From Stutzerimonas urumqiensis (GTDB taxonomy: Bacteria > Pseudomonadota > Gammaproteobacteria > Pseudomonadales > Pseudomonadaceae): DNA of 64,000 nucleotides. Made by a program: the position numbers and the translations under genes. Numbering within the stretch: the first letter of the stretch is position 1; each line of letters opens with the position of its first letter. The stretch is from the NCBI RefSeq assembly GCF_003640395.1, contig NZ_RBZQ01000010.1, positions 95,826 to 159,825 of the forward strand, given 5' to 3'. The notes beneath the pieces are model-generated. The model had not been told where the DNA came from. It saw only the letters and a program-made list of their open reading frames with translations, and made no database searches. This document shows positions 49,203 to 58,800 of the stretch, piece after piece.

Positions 49203-50084
49203 TCAGCCCAATAGCTGGCTTCCCACCCATTGCCGCGCGAATTGATAGGCGCAGCGGCCATTACGATTGCCCCGTGACGTGGCGAAGCGGATGGCCTCCT
49301 TTTCCAACCCTTCGCTCCAGCTCCAGGACAGCCCCGCGTCGGCGGCGAGACGCTGCAGCCAATGGCGAACCACGTCCAGGTAGTGATCCTGGCTGAACGG
49401 GTAGAAGGACACCCACAGCCCAAACCGATCCGACAACGCGATCTTGTCCTCGACCGCCTCGTTGGGATGAAGCTCTCCGTCGACCATCTGCCAGTGTTCG
49501 TTGTCGCTCTGCTTCTCGGGGACCAGGTGTCGGCGGTTCGATGTCGCATAGAGCAAGACGTTGTCCGGCGCGCGTTCGAGAGAGCCATCGAGCACGCTTT
49601 TCAGCACCCGGTAATCCCCCTCGCCAGCTTCGAAGGACAGGTCGTCGCAGAAGACGATGAAGCGCTGGTCGCAGCCCTGGAGGGCGTCGATGACGCGCGG
49701 CAGATCGGCAAGATGATCGCGCTCGATCTCGATCAACCGCAGTCCCTGCCCCGCATGCGCCGCCAGCAGCGCCCTGACCAGCGATGACTTGCCGGTGCCG
49801 CGAGCGCCCCAGAGCAGCGCATGATTGGCCGGTAAACCCGCCACGAACTGCCGCGTGTTGCCCAGCAGCAAGGCGCGCTGACGGTCCACCCCGACCAGAT
49901 CGTCGAGCGACACGTCCAGGTCAACACGCAATGGCAACAGATAACCGGAGCGGCTTTCGCGCTGCCAGCGCGCCGCCACGACCGAACCCCAGTCGATCGG
50001 TTCACGGGCGGCTGGCAGCCAGGGCTCAAGCCGATCGACCAACCCATCCAACCGCTTCAGCAGTTGCTTGATATCGGAATCCAT
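49203..50084 (-). CDS. DUF815 family P-loop ATPase
   Basis: 293 residues from the ATG at 50084, with AGGAG about 6 nt upstream (an in-frame GTG at 50090 is rejected). Walker A ALLWGARGTGKSSLVRALL, Walker B-like FIVFCDDLSF, and the sensor-type LLYATSNRRHLV make it an AAA+-type ATPase of the DUF815 family. Soluble. The function is not established; no partner gene is visible. Confidence 0.85.
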   Translation of the reverse strand: MDSDIKQLLKRLDGLVDRLEPWLPAAREPIDWGSVVAARWQRESRSGYLLPLRVDLDVSLDDLVGVDRQRALLLGNTRQFVAGLPANHALLWGARGTGKSSLVRALLAAHAGQGLRLIEIERDHLADLPRVIDALQGCDQRFIVFCDDLSFEAGEGDYRVLKSVLDGSLERAPDNVLLYATSNRRHLVPEKQSDNEHWQMVDGELHPNEAVEDKIALSDRFGLWVSFYPFSQDHYLDVVRHWLQRLAADAGLSWSWSEGLEKEAIRFATSRGNRNGRCAYQFARQWVGSQLLG

Positions 50085-50112
50085 CAACACTCCTGTACGA
50101 AATCAAGGCCGC

Positions 50113-50598
50113 TCAGGCGAGCAACCGCTCTATCACGGAACCAAGCGACTCAGGCGTGCGCTTGGGCGAAAACCGCGTCACCCTCCCCTGCGCCGTATCC
50201 ACCAGAAACTTGGTGAAATTCCACTTGATGGCGCGCGTACCGAGCAGCCCTGGCGCCTCGTGCTTGAGATGCTCGAACAACGGATGGGCGTTGGCGCCGT
50301 TGACCTCGACCTTGGCGAACAAGGGAAAGCTCACGCCATAGTTCAGCTCGCAGAACGACTGGATTTCCCCCGAGTCGCCCGGCTCCTGATGACCGAACTG
50401 GTTGCACGGAAAGCCAAGGACGACCAGACCGCGATCCCGGTACCGCTGCCACAGCGTCTCCAGGTCCCTGTACTGCGGAGTGAAACCGCAGCGACTCGCG
50501 GTGTTGACCACCAGCAGCGCCTTGGCAGCGTAGCTATCGAGGGTCCGGGTCTGGCCGTCCAGGGTGACACAGGGAATCTGCAGCAGCGCTTCGTTCAT
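50113..50598 (-). CDS. Glutathione peroxidase (thioredoxin-type)
   Basis: 161 residues from the ATG at 50598 (MNEALLQIPCVTLDG). The peroxidatic cysteine is Cys37 in NTASRCGFTPQY; further family motifs are GFPCNQFGHQEPG and WNFTKFLVD. Cysteine replaces selenocysteine, as is normal in bacteria, and such enzymes often use thioredoxin. It reduces organic hydroperoxides. It lies 28 bp before the DUF815 gene and could share its transcript. Confidence 0.92.
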   Translation of the reverse strand: MNEALLQIPCVTLDGQTRTLDSYAAKALLVVNTASRCGFTPQYRDLETLWQRYRDRGLVVLGFPCNQFGHQEPGDSGEIQSFCELNYGVSFPLFAKVEVNGANAHPLFEHLKHEAPGLLGTRAIKWNFTKFLVDTAQGRVTRFSPKRTPESLGSVIERLLA

Positions 50599-50817
50599 GA
50601 TCGGTGCTCCGGGTGAAACGAATCGGTCGTCGACGCCGCTGCAGACGCACAGCGTGCCGCTTAAAAAGGGCCGGACTGTACCTTCCCCCGGCGCAAGCCG
50701 CGCACGTATCATGCCCCGCTCTTGGACGCCAAGTCTGGCAGCCGGCCATCAGCCTGCCAAGGCGCGGCAACGCACGCAGCCGCCTGCCCGGCGCTGCTCA
50801 TTTCGGGACTCAAGATC

Positions 50818-52029
50818 ATGCAGGTCAGCAAATCGAACAAGCTCGCCAACGTCTGCTACGACATTCGCGGGCCCGTGCTCAAGCACGCCAAGCGCCTGGA
50901 AGAGGAAGGCCATCGCATCCTCAAGCTGAACATCGGCAACCCGGCGCCGTTCGGTTTCGAAGCACCGGAAGAAATCCTCCAGGACGTCATCCGCAACCTG
51001 CCAACCGCCCAGGGCTACAGCGACTCCAAAGGCCTGTTCAGCGCGCGCAAGGCGGTGATGCAGTACTACCAGCAGAAGCAGGTCGAAGGCGTCGGCATCG
51101 AAGACATCTACCTGGGCAACGGCGTCTCCGAGCTGATCGTGATGAGCATGCAGGCCCTGCTCAACAATGGCGATGAAGTGCTCATCCCGGCACCCGACTA
51201 TCCGCTGTGGACCGCTGCCGTCAGCCTGGCCGGCGGCAAGCCCGTGCATTACCTCTGCGACGAGCAAGCCAACTGGTGGCCGGACCTCGATGACATCAAG
51301 GCGCGCATCACGCCGAACACCAAGGCGATGGTCATCATCAATCCGAACAACCCGACCGGCGCGGTGTACTCCAAGGAGGTGCTGGCCGGCATGGTCGAGA
51401 TCGCGCGCCAGCACAACCTCGTGCTGTTCTCCGACGAGATCTACGACAAGATCCTGTACGACGATGCGGTACACCATTCGACGGCCGCGCTGGCGCCCGA
51501 CGTGCTGTGCCTGACCTTCAATGGTTTGTCGAAGTCCTACCGCGTCGCCGGCTTCCGTTCCGGCTGGGTCGCCATCTCCGGGCCGAAGAACAAGGCCCAG
51601 AGCTACATCGAAGGCATCGACATCCTCGCCAACATGCGCCTGTGCGCCAACGTGCCCAGCCAGCATGCGATCCAGACCGCCCTCGGCGGCTATCAGAGCA
51701 TCAACGACCTGGTATTGCCCAATGGCCGGCTGCTGGAACAACGCAACCGTGCCTGGGAACTGCTCAACGACATTCCGGGCGTCAGCTGCGTCAAGCCGAT
51801 GGGTGCGCTCTATGCGTTCCCGCGCATCGACCCGAAGGTCTGCCCCATCCACAACGACGAGAAATTCGTCCTCGACCTGTTGCTGTCCGAACGCCTGCTG
51901 ATTGTCCAGGGCACCGCGTTCAACTGGCCGTGGCCGGATCACTTCCGGGTCGTCACCCTGCCCCGGGTCGACGACCTGGAACAGGCCATCGGGCGCATCG
52001 GAAACTTCCTGCGCAGCTATCGGCAGTGA
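50818..52029 (+). CDS. alaA: Alanine-synthesising aminotransferase (AlaA/YfbQ type)
   Basis: 403 residues from the ATG at 50818 (MQVSKSNKLANVCYDIRGP); upstream extension to 50722 is not supported. Fold-type I PLP enzyme: the cofactor lysine lies in NGLSKSYRVAGFRSGW, with VIINPNNPTGAVYS and FSDEIYDKILYD at the PLP ring. The N-terminus and length match AlaA, the glutamate-pyruvate aminotransferase. The ribosome site is weak. The next gene starts 6 bp after its stop. Confidence 0.92.
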   Translation: MQVSKSNKLANVCYDIRGPVLKHAKRLEEEGHRILKLNIGNPAPFGFEAPEEILQDVIRNLPTAQGYSDSKGLFSARKAVMQYYQQKQVEGVGIEDIYLGNGVSELIVMSMQALLNNGDEVLIPAPDYPLWTAAVSLAGGKPVHYLCDEQANWWPDLDDIKARITPNTKAMVIINPNNPTGAVYSKEVLAGMVEIARQHNLVLFSDEIYDKILYDDAVHHSTAALAPDVLCLTFNGLSKSYRVAGFRSGWVAISGPKNKAQSYIEGIDILANMRLCANVPSQHAIQTALGGYQSINDLVLPNGRLLEQRNRAWELLNDIPGVSCVKPMGALYAFPRIDPKVCPIHNDEKFVLDLLLSERLLIVQGTAFNWPWPDHFRVVTLPRVDDLEQAIGRIGNFLRSYRQ

Positions 52030-52035
52030 CCGGAC

Positions 52036-52473
52036 ATGGACCTGCAGATCGGTGACTTCTACCGGGACGCCGCCGCGGCGCTGCTGAGCCTTTACCAGGC
52101 GTTCCCCCGCAAGGTCGCGCTGTATGTCGACGACCTGATCGGGCCGGAGGAACCGGATGAGTTCGGCCTGCCGAGCAAACGCCACCAGAGCTGCCTCGCC
52201 GCGATGATCTGGCTGGCCGAAGAAGGCTATCTTCGCTACGAAAGCACGCTGCAGTTCCTCGCGATCGATCAGGCGGTGCTGACCGAGAAGGGGTTCCTGC
52301 GGCTCAGCGGTGCGGCGGCCGATGCGATCGTCGATCCCACCTTGCCGCCCAGCATCCGGCGAGCGAGAAGCTCGGTGGCCAACCGGCTGCGCGAAGCATT
52401 GGCCAGCGGCGACGGCGAGGCGCTCGCAATTGCCGCCGACGCGCTGTTCCGGCCTGGCGCAAGCCGCAGCTGA
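52036..52473 (+). CDS. Conserved hypothetical protein downstream of alaA
   Basis: 145 residues, soluble, starting MDLQIGDFYRDAAAALLSLY. The central part (LASKRH-like, CLAAMIWLAEEGYLRYEST, VLTEKGFLRL) resembles a winged-helix fold of the kind seen in small phage-related or regulatory proteins, but this is only a resemblance. It is 6 bp after alaA, so translationally linked. Function unknown. Confidence 0.75.
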   Translation: MDLQIGDFYRDAAAALLSLYQAFPRKVALYVDDLIGPEEPDEFGLPSKRHQSCLAAMIWLAEEGYLRYESTLQFLAIDQAVLTEKGFLRLSGAAADAIVDPTLPPSIRRARSSVANRLREALASGDGEALAIAADALFRPGASRS

Positions 52474-52585
52474 CCGCTCCGCCCAAGCGAAACAGCTTGA
52501 AATGGTTGGTCGGTTGAATAGGCACTGGGGGTCCCTTATATAGCCCGCATAGCAAATCCGCCTCTCTCTGGAGACCGTTTTACCC

Positions 52586-53473
52586 ATGATGCGCATCGTG
52601 CTGTTCCTGGCCACCAACCTGGCCATCCTGTTGATTGCGAGCATCACCCTGAGCCTGCTCGGCTACTCAGGCTTCCTCACGCCCGACCGGACCGGTCTGG
52701 ACCTTCAGCAGCTGCTCATCTTCTGCGCCGTGTTCGGCTTCGCCGGCTCGCTGATTTCGCTGTTCCTGTCCAAGTGGATGGCCAAGATGGCCACCCGCAC
52801 CGAAATCATCAGCCAGCCGCGCACCCGCCACGAGCAGTGGCTGCTGCAAACCGTCGAGCAACTGTCGCGCGAAGCCGGCATCAAGATGCCCGAGGTCGGC
52901 ATCTTCCCCGCGTACGAGGCCAACGCCTTCGCCACCGGCTGGAACAAGAACGACGCACTGGTCGCCGTCAGCCAGGGCCTGCTGGAGCGTTTTTCGCCCG
53001 ACGAAGTACGCGCCGTGCTGGCGCATGAAATCGGTCACGCAGCCAATGGCGACATGGTCACGCTGGCGCTGATCCAGGGCGTCGTGAATACCTTCGTGAT
53101 GTTCTTCGCGCGGATCGTCGGCCACTTCGTCGACCGGGTCCTGCTCAAGAACGAGGAAGGCCACGGCATCGGCTTCTTCATCGCGACCTTCGTCGCGGAA
53201 ATCATCTTCGGCATCCTGGCCACGATGATCGTCATGTGGTTCTCGCGCTTCCGCGAATACCGCGCCGACGATGCGGGCGCACGGCTGGCCGGTACCGGTG
53301 CCATGATCGCCGCCTTGCAACGCCTGCGTGCCGAGCAGAACGTGCCGAGCGGCATGCCGGACACCCTGACCGCCTTCGGCATCAACCCGGCCAAGAAATC
53401 GTCCATCGGGCGCTTCTTCATGAGCCACCCGCCGCTGGAAGACCGCATCGAGGCGCTGCGTCGCCGCGGTTGA
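52586..53473 (+). CDS. htpX: Membrane zinc metalloprotease HtpX
   Basis: 295 residues. Two N-terminal membrane helices (~4-26 and ~40-62), then the M48 catalytic region with HEIGH at residues 147-151 and the third zinc ligand Glu in [15 protein letters not shown], flanking two more helices. It degrades damaged inner-membrane proteins and overlaps in role with FtsH. Followed by a strong terminator. Confidence 0.95.
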   Translation: MMRIVLFLATNLAILLIASITLSLLGYSGFLTPDRTGLDLQQLLIFCAVFGFAGSLISLFLSKWMAKMATRTEIISQPRTRHEQWLLQTVEQLSREAGIKMPEVGIFPAYEANAFATGWNKNDALVAVSQGLLERFSPDEVRAVLAHEIGHAANGDMVTLALIQGVVNTFVMFFARIVGHFVDRVLLKNEEGHGIGFFIATFVAEIIFGILATMIVMWFSRFREYRADDAGARLAGTGAMIAALQRLRAEQNVPSGMPDTLTAFGINPAKKSSIGRFFMSHPPLEDRIEALRRRG

Positions 53474-53483
53474 TGCGCGAACG

Positions 53484-53518
53484 AACGAAAAAGGGCGGCT
53501 CAGGCCGCCCTTTTCGTT
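53484..53518 (+). terminator. Intrinsic terminator after htpX
   Basis: Stem GGGCGGC-TCAG-GCCGCCC extended outward by AACGAAAA / TTTTCGTT with one bulged A. It is symmetrical enough to serve the opposing tpm gene as well. Confidence 0.85.
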
Positions 53519-53556
53519 ACCGCCAACAAAGTCGTTACGCCAAGCAAAGCCCGTGA

Positions 53557-54216
53557 TCAGCCGCGCTTCTCGAGCCGGTAGACATTCTCATCCGTGCGGG
53601 TCAGCCCGTAGCTGTCGAAGCGCCAGTTCTTGCCGAGCACATCGTTGCGCTCCAGCAATTCGGCGCGCCAGCCCGGCTGGAACAGCCGCTGAACCTCGCC
53701 ATCGTCGACCGAGAACGGCGGGCCATCCATTTTCTCCTGCTCGTAGTCGAGCGTGATCAGCAGGCCCTTGCATCCGCCGGGCAACAGGTCCGTCAGATGC
53801 GCGACGTAGCGCTCGCGCATGGCCGGCGGCAAGGCGATGAGCGCTGCGCGGTCATACAGCCCAGCGCAATCGCTGACCTGCTCGCGCGTCAGGGCGAAGA
53901 TGTCGCCGCACCAGAGTTCGATCGAACCCGACGCATAGACGCTGAAGCCCCCCACCTCCCGTACGCTCGGTTGCAGCTGCTGCTCGGTGAAAAAGTCTTC
54001 GACCGCCTTGCGTGCCAGCTCGACGCCCATGACACGCAGCCCCTCGCGCACCAGCCAGGCCAGATCGTGGCTCTTGCCGCAGAGCGGTACCAGTACCCGG
54101 TCGCCTCGCTGCAGGCCCAGGCCCGGCCACTGCTGGCGCAGGTACGGGTTGATGTCCTTCTGGTGAAAACCGATCTGGCTGCTTGCCCACCGGTCGATCC
54201 AAAAACCTTCGTGCAT
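53557..54216 (-). CDS. tpm: Thiopurine S-methyltransferase (tellurite/selenite-methylating type)
   Basis: 219 residues from the ATG at 54216 ([18 protein letters not shown]). Class I SAM-methyltransferase: [15 protein letters not shown] (motif I), [15 protein letters not shown] (acidic end of beta-2), and [17 protein letters not shown]. The whole protein matches the TPMT family closely. In pseudomonads it methylates selenium and tellurium compounds as well as thiopurines. Confidence 0.93.
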   Translation of the reverse strand: MHEGFWIDRWASSQIGFHQKDINPYLRQQWPGLGLQRGDRVLVPLCGKSHDLAWLVREGLRVMGVELARKAVEDFFTEQQLQPSVREVGGFSVYASGSIELWCGDIFALTREQVSDCAGLYDRAALIALPPAMRERYVAHLTDLLPGGCKGLLITLDYEQEKMDGPPFSVDDGEVQRLFQPGWRAELLERNDVLGKNWRFDSYGLTRTDENVYRLEKRG

Positions 54217-54366
54217 CGCGCTCGCTCCGTATGAATGCCCAACGAGCTTAGCAGCGCGAGCCGCAGGGCAACCGCTGCGTTGTGGCACACCCCTTGCTGA
54301 TCTCTACGGCACACCCGTTCCGTCGAGGGCCCCGCTTCTTCGACACGCACCGCCGGAAGCCTACCG

Positions 54367-54684
54367 ATGAACGAGACACCCGCCACCACCCCCGCCGACG
54401 CTCTGGCTTGGAACGCTGGAAGCGATGCGGCCCAATTCCTGTACGGCATGATCCATGGAGCGCCCCTGGAAATTGTCTCGCCACCCCGGGAGATGGCCGT
54501 GCTGATGGGCCTGTCGCGCAACGGCCAGGGCATCACGCTGCCCACGTGGTCGCATCAGGCTGGCGTGACCAGCACCAGCGCACTGCGTCGGCATGTGCGC
54601 CAGAACGGTGCGCCGCTTGCCTTGGTCGTCGTCGGCAAAGGTGGCGTCGGCATGCCCTGCCGCTACGACGGTCTGGCCCGCTAA
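54367..54684 (+). pseudogene. Fragment of a nitrate-sensor gene (NasS-like)
   Basis: A 105-codon ORF whose segment DAAQFLYGMIHGAPLEIVSPP plus REMAVLMGLSRNGQGITLP resembles the internal DAAH-LYG---G-QLGIG-P-KDMAVLMGLN-NGQAI stretch of NasS/NrtA proteins (~400 residues). The N-terminal ~60 residues of NasS and everything after about residue 130 are missing; the ORF ends 10 bp before nasT. I recall this resemblance from the family and could not align it. It may be a remnant after deletion, or a small domain still in use. The start ATG has only a weak ribosome site. Confidence 0.5.
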
Positions 54685-54694
54685 GGAGCGAACC

Positions 54695-55285
54695 ATGCGG
54701 CGCATTCTGCTCATCGAAGACACCCCTCGGGTCGCGGGACGAATCACCGGGCGGCTCCGGTCGGCGCTGACCGAAGCCGGTTTCGACGTCATCGGCGAGT
54801 CGGATCTGGACGTGAACCTCGCCGAACGCATTCAGGCGCTGCAGCCCGATGTCGTGCTGATCGACACCGACTCGCCGGGACGGGACATGATGGAACAGGT
54901 TGTCGTGGTGACCCGCGACCTGCCGCGCCCCATCGTACTGTTCACCGACGACCAGAGCCCTGCCACCATGCGTCAGGCGATCAAGGCCGGCGTGAGCGCC
55001 TACATCGTCGAAGGCATCCAGGCCCAGCGACTCAAGCCCATCCTCGACGTGGCCATCGCACGCTTCGAAAGCGACCAGACCCTACGCGCGCAATTACAGG
55101 CACGCGATCAGCAACTCGCCGAACGTAAACGGATCGAGCTCGCCAAAGGCATGCTGATGAAGATGAAGCACTGCGACGAAGAAGAGGCCTACACCCTCAT
55201 GCGGCGGCAGGCGATGAGCCGTCAGCAGAAGCTCATCCAGGTTGCCGAACAGATCATTGCGATCGACGAAATGCTGGGGCACTGA
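54695..55285 (+). CDS. nasT: ANTAR-domain response regulator NasT
   Basis: 196 residues from the ATG at 54695, with AAGGAG about 6 nt upstream; the frame opening at 54593 overlaps the nasS fragment and is rejected. An N-terminal receiver-like domain starts MRRILLIEDTP and keeps the phosphoacceptor Asp57 (VLIDTDSPGRD). The C-terminal ANTAR domain (~140-196; RKRIELAKGMLMKMKHCDEE) binds RNA. NasT prevents leader termination in nitrate assimilation operons unless held by NasS. Its usual full-length partner is not present beside it. Confidence 0.9.
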   Translation: MRRILLIEDTPRVAGRITGRLRSALTEAGFDVIGESDLDVNLAERIQALQPDVVLIDTDSPGRDMMEQVVVVTRDLPRPIVLFTDDQSPATMRQAIKAGVSAYIVEGIQAQRLKPILDVAIARFESDQTLRAQLQARDQQLAERKRIELAKGMLMKMKHCDEEEAYTLMRRQAMSRQQKLIQVAEQIIAIDEMLGH

Positions 55286-55380
55286 CCGGACCGGCCGGCC
55301 GACGCGAGCCTGTCCGTGGATGCGGGCACACGCGATGCAACCGAGCTTGCCTCGTCACCGCTTGACGGACGGGGCAAGCG

Positions 55381-57279
55381 CTACAGCCAGCGCTGGTAGA
55401 ACAGCCACTCGCGCTCCAGCGCATCGGCGAGATTGTCCGCCCGTCGGAACCCGTGCCGCTCTTCGGGGTAAAACCGGTAGTCGACCGGCACGCCTCGCGC
55501 CTGCAGTGCAGCCACCATCGCCTCGGTCTGCGCCGGCACCACGACCGCGTCCAATCCGCCCTGGAAGAAGATCACCGGCGCCTCGATCCGGTCCGCATGA
55601 TGCAGCGGCGCCCGCTCGCGGTAGCGCTCGGCATCCCGCTCGGGATCGCCGATCAGCCAGTCGAGGTAGTCGGCCTCGAACTTGTGGGTCACCGCCGCCA
55701 GCGCCAGCGGATCGCTGACGCCATAGAGGCTCGCGCCGGCGCGAAATACCTTGCTGAAAGCCAGCGCGCACAACGCCGTGTAGCCGCCTGCGCTGCCGCC
55801 GCGCACGAAGGCGCGGGCCGGGTCGACGCGCTCGGCCAGATGGGCGACCACGGCGCAGGCATCGGCCACGTCGGTCACGCCCCAACGCTCCCTCAGCGCG
55901 TCACGATAGGCACGGCCGAAGCCGCTGCTGCCGCGGTAGTTGAGGTCGGCGACGGCGAAGCCACGCTGCGTCCAGAATTGGATACGCGCATCGAACACGG
56001 GATGACAGGCCGAGGTCGGCCCCCCGTGCAGGAACACCACCAAGGGCGGCCGCTCGCCCTCGGGGCCACGATGGTCCACATTCAGCGGCGCATAAAAGAA
56101 GCCGTGGGCGGTCTCGCCGTCCGATGTACGGTAGCGCAACGGCTCGGGACGCGAGACCTGCGACGGAGGCAGCGGACGCTCACCGCCCGCGAGCACGCTG
56201 ACCGCCCCACTCGCCCGGTCGATCGCAATCACCGCCGAGGTGCTGTCCGGGCCTGAAGCCAGGGCGTAGAAGCAGGTGGCGTCATGGCACAGCTGGCGGA
56301 AACGGGTGAAGCCCTCGGCCAGTCGCTGTTCCCGGCCGTCTGTGATCTTCGACAGACGACCGAACCCCTCCTCGAAGCGCATCGCCAACAGGCCGTCTTC
56401 GAGCGGCTGGAAGGTGCTGGCGCCGAATTGCCACGGCGCACCGGCGTGATCGGCGAGCGCGATGGGCCCCGGAGCCGGCTGCCAGGTGCCACCCTCGCCC
56501 TGCTCGGCCCAAGGCTGCCAGGCCCCGAGACGATCGCTCAGCGCATGGAGCCGGCCATCGGCGCCGAAGCGCGGCTGCTGCAGGGACTCACCCCCCTCCG
56601 CGCCGGCGACGCACTCCGCCGTGCGCCATCCGCCGTCCGGCTCTCGCGATGCCACGCACAGCCGCGTCGCGGTCCAGGGCTGCTGCGGGCGATCCCACTC
56701 GATCCAGGCCAGGCGCTGGCCGTCCGGGCTGGTGATCGCCGAACTGTAGAAATCGGCGCCCTCCAGGACGACCCGGCGCACCCCGCCGGGCAGACCGATG
56801 CTGACCACCCGATGCTGCGTGCCCGCGGGGGTGTCGTCCTCTTCGAGCGCCAGCACGGTATGGGTGCTGGCGTCGTAATGGAGGTCCCCGTACCGCCGCG
56901 TGCCGGCGGTCAGCGCCTTGACCCGCGAGCGCGGCGGCGTGCCGTCGCCGGACCAGCTGTCGTCATCGCAGCCGGTGAGGCTGTAGAGCTGCTGGTCCGC
57001 CTCGTTGACGAACACCACGCCGCCTTCGGTCGTGCAAAAGGCCGTTCCGCCGTATTCATACACCCGGCTGCGCACCGAAAAGCCATCCGGCGTCAGGCAG
57101 CGCGCGCGCCCGGCGCGCCAGCGCCAGAGCCTGCTGCGGGCATCGGCCGGCTCGTAAAGGACCCAGTACACCCCCGAGGCCGCGCAGTGCAGGTCGGCAA
57201 ATTCGCTGGCGGCCGCGGCAGCCTGGCTGGCCGTCCAGTCGCTGGGCCAGAAGCCGTAGGGCGTTTCTGTCGTGCTCAT
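55381..57279 (-). CDS. pqqH: S9 prolyl-oligopeptidase-type peptidase of the pqq operon
   Basis: 632 residues from the ATG at 57279; the upstream frame to 57483 is noise. An N-terminal beta-propeller (~30-370) precedes an alpha/beta-hydrolase catalytic domain: GGSAGGYTALCAL (nucleophile Ser), GGLDAVVV (Asp) and PEERHGF (His). No signal peptide is seen. It lies 77 bp after pqqE on the same strand; the last pqq-operon gene in P. aeruginosa is a peptidase of this kind (PqqH; PqqM in P. fluorescens). A role in freeing the cofactor or processing PqqA is likely but unproven. Confidence 0.85.
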   Translation of the reverse strand: MSTTETPYGFWPSDWTASQAAAAASEFADLHCAASGVYWVLYEPADARSRLWRWRAGRARCLTPDGFSVRSRVYEYGGTAFCTTEGGVVFVNEADQQLYSLTGCDDDSWSGDGTPPRSRVKALTAGTRRYGDLHYDASTHTVLALEEDDTPAGTQHRVVSIGLPGGVRRVVLEGADFYSSAITSPDGQRLAWIEWDRPQQPWTATRLCVASREPDGGWRTAECVAGAEGGESLQQPRFGADGRLHALSDRLGAWQPWAEQGEGGTWQPAPGPIALADHAGAPWQFGASTFQPLEDGLLAMRFEEGFGRLSKITDGREQRLAEGFTRFRQLCHDATCFYALASGPDSTSAVIAIDRASGAVSVLAGGERPLPPSQVSRPEPLRYRTSDGETAHGFFYAPLNVDHRGPEGERPPLVVFLHGGPTSACHPVFDARIQFWTQRGFAVADLNYRGSSGFGRAYRDALRERWGVTDVADACAVVAHLAERVDPARAFVRGGSAGGYTALCALAFSKVFRAGASLYGVSDPLALAAVTHKFEADYLDWLIGDPERDAERYRERAPLHHADRIEAPVIFFQGGLDAVVVPAQTEAMVAALQARGVPVDYRFYPEERHGFRRADNLADALEREWLFYQRWL

Positions 57280-57356
57280 GTCATGTCCTTGCTCAGACGA
57301 ATCGAGGTCCGATGAATTCGAGCTCAGGCGAATCGCTCCCGAAGCGCGCCGAACCG

Positions 57357-58511
57357 TCAGGCCTTGGCGATCAGTCGCGACGCCCGCTCGTTGCGGTACT
57401 GCAGCTGATCGAGCGGCTGCGCGGCGGTTTCGGCCTCCTGGCGCGCAGCGAGGATGACGCCGTGGTGCGCCGACTTGCTGCACACCGGATCGGCGTTGCT
57501 GGCATCGCCGGTGAGCATGAAGGCCTGGCAGCGGCAGCCGCCGAAGTCCCGCTCCTTTTCATCGCAGCTGCGACAGGGCTCGGGCATCCAGTCGTCGCCA
57601 CGAAAGTGGTTGAACCCCAGAGAATGGCGCCAGATGTGCTCGATGCTGTGCTCGCGCACATTCGGAAACGCCACCGGCAGCTGGCGCGCGCTGTGACACG
57701 GCAGGGCGGTGCCATCGGGCGTGATGTCGAGAAAGAGGTTGCCCCAACCGTTCATGCAGGCCTTGGGGCGCTCTTCGTAATAATCCGGCGTGACGAAGAT
57801 CAGCTTGCACGGGTGGTTCCGGGCCGCCAGCCGCTCGCGCCACTGCTGGGTGATGCGCTCGGCGCGCTCGAGCTGCGCGCGCGTCGGCAGCAGGCCGGCG
57901 CGGTTCAGCTCGGCCCAGCCATAGAACTGGCAGGTCGCGAGTTCGACGAAATCGGCCTCCAGCTCGACGCACAGCGCGATGATGCGATCGATGTCATCGA
58001 TGTTGTGCCGGTGCGTGACGAAGTTGAGCACCATCGGATAGCCCTGCGCCTTGACCGCCCGCGCCATCGCGAGCTTCTGCGCGAAGGCCTTTCGCGAGCC
58101 GGCGAGCAGGTTGTTCACTTCTTCGTCGGCCGCCTGGAAGCTGATCTGGATGTGATCCAGCCCCGCCTCGGCGAAGCTCGCGATCCGCGCCTCGGTCAGG
58201 CCGATGCCCGACGTGATCAGGTTGGTGTAGTAGCCCAGCCCGCGCGCGGCGCCGATCAGCTCGGCAAGGTCTTGTCGCACCAGCGGCTCGCCGCCGGAAA
58301 AGCCAAGCTGGGCGGCGCCGAGCGCGCGTGCCTGGCGGAACACCTCGATCCACTCGGCGGTACTCAGCTCGTCGTGATGCTTGGCGAAATCCAGCGGATT
58401 GGAGCAATACGGGCATTGCAGCGGGCAGCGATAGGTCAGCTCGGCCAGCAGCCACAACGGCGGGCCGGGCTCGTAGCCCGGCTTAGCGAAGCTCGATCCA
58501 GTGCCGTCCAC
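57357..58511 (-). CDS. pqqE: PqqA peptide cyclase (radical SAM) PqqE
   Basis: 384 residues from a GTG at 58511, overlapping pqqD by 29 bp. Radical-SAM CxxxCxxC is [18 protein letters not shown] is the SAM-binding GGE motif. The C-terminal SPASM cysteines ([19 protein letters not shown]) bind the extra iron-sulfur clusters. PqqE joins the Glu and Tyr side chains of PqqA, with PqqD as chaperone. No other start lies between the GTG and the radical-SAM motif. Confidence 0.95.
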   Translation of the reverse strand: MDGTGSSFAKPGYEPGPPLWLLAELTYRCPLQCPYCSNPLDFAKHHDELSTAEWIEVFRQARALGAAQLGFSGGEPLVRQDLAELIGAARGLGYYTNLITSGIGLTEARIASFAEAGLDHIQISFQAADEEVNNLLAGSRKAFAQKLAMARAVKAQGYPMVLNFVTHRHNIDDIDRIIALCVELEADFVELATCQFYGWAELNRAGLLPTRAQLERAERITQQWRERLAARNHPCKLIFVTPDYYEERPKACMNGWGNLFLDITPDGTALPCHSARQLPVAFPNVREHSIEHIWRHSLGFNHFRGDDWMPEPCRSCDEKERDFGGCRCQAFMLTGDASNADPVCSKSAHHGVILAARQEAETAAQPLDQLQYRNERASRLIAKA

Positions 58512-58761
58512 GGGCCACCTCGAGAAATTCCATCACATCCTGGCGCAGGCCCGGCGCCTCGGGGAAGCGCTCGGCAAGTGCGTCGGTCAGTTGACCGACG
58601 CTTTGCTGGCCATCGACCTGCTCGAGGATCAACGCCGCGCTTTCGTTGAGCTTGATCATCCCTTCCGGGTAGAGCAGCACATGGCAGCCCTGCGCCGGCT
58701 CGAACTGGAAGCGGTAGCCCCGGCGAAAGGTCGGAACCTTCGGCAACTCGTCGTCATTCAT
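58483..58761 (-). CDS. pqqD: PQQ biosynthesis peptide chaperone PqqD
   Basis: 92 residues from the second ATG at 58761; GGAGG ends directly before the first ATG (58770), which leaves no spacing, while 58761 is 9 nt away. Contains the RRE-type winged-helix fold sequence: [21 protein letters not shown] and [14 protein letters not shown]. It binds the PqqA precursor and delivers it to PqqE, whose gene overlaps its 3' end. Confidence 0.95.
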   Translation of the reverse strand: MNDDELPKVPTFRRGYRFQFEPAQGCHVLLYPEGMIKLNESAALILEQVDGQQSVGQLTDALAERFPEAPGLRQDVMEFLEVARGRHWIELR

Positions 58762-58800
58762 CGCATTCATCCTCCAGACGGCGCGCGGCGAACGCCGTGT

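Noticed and set aside
54593..54694. Longer NasT starting upstream of 54695
   Set aside because: The extra residues lie in the nasS fragment in another frame; the ATG at 54695 has AAGGAG and begins the receiver domain.
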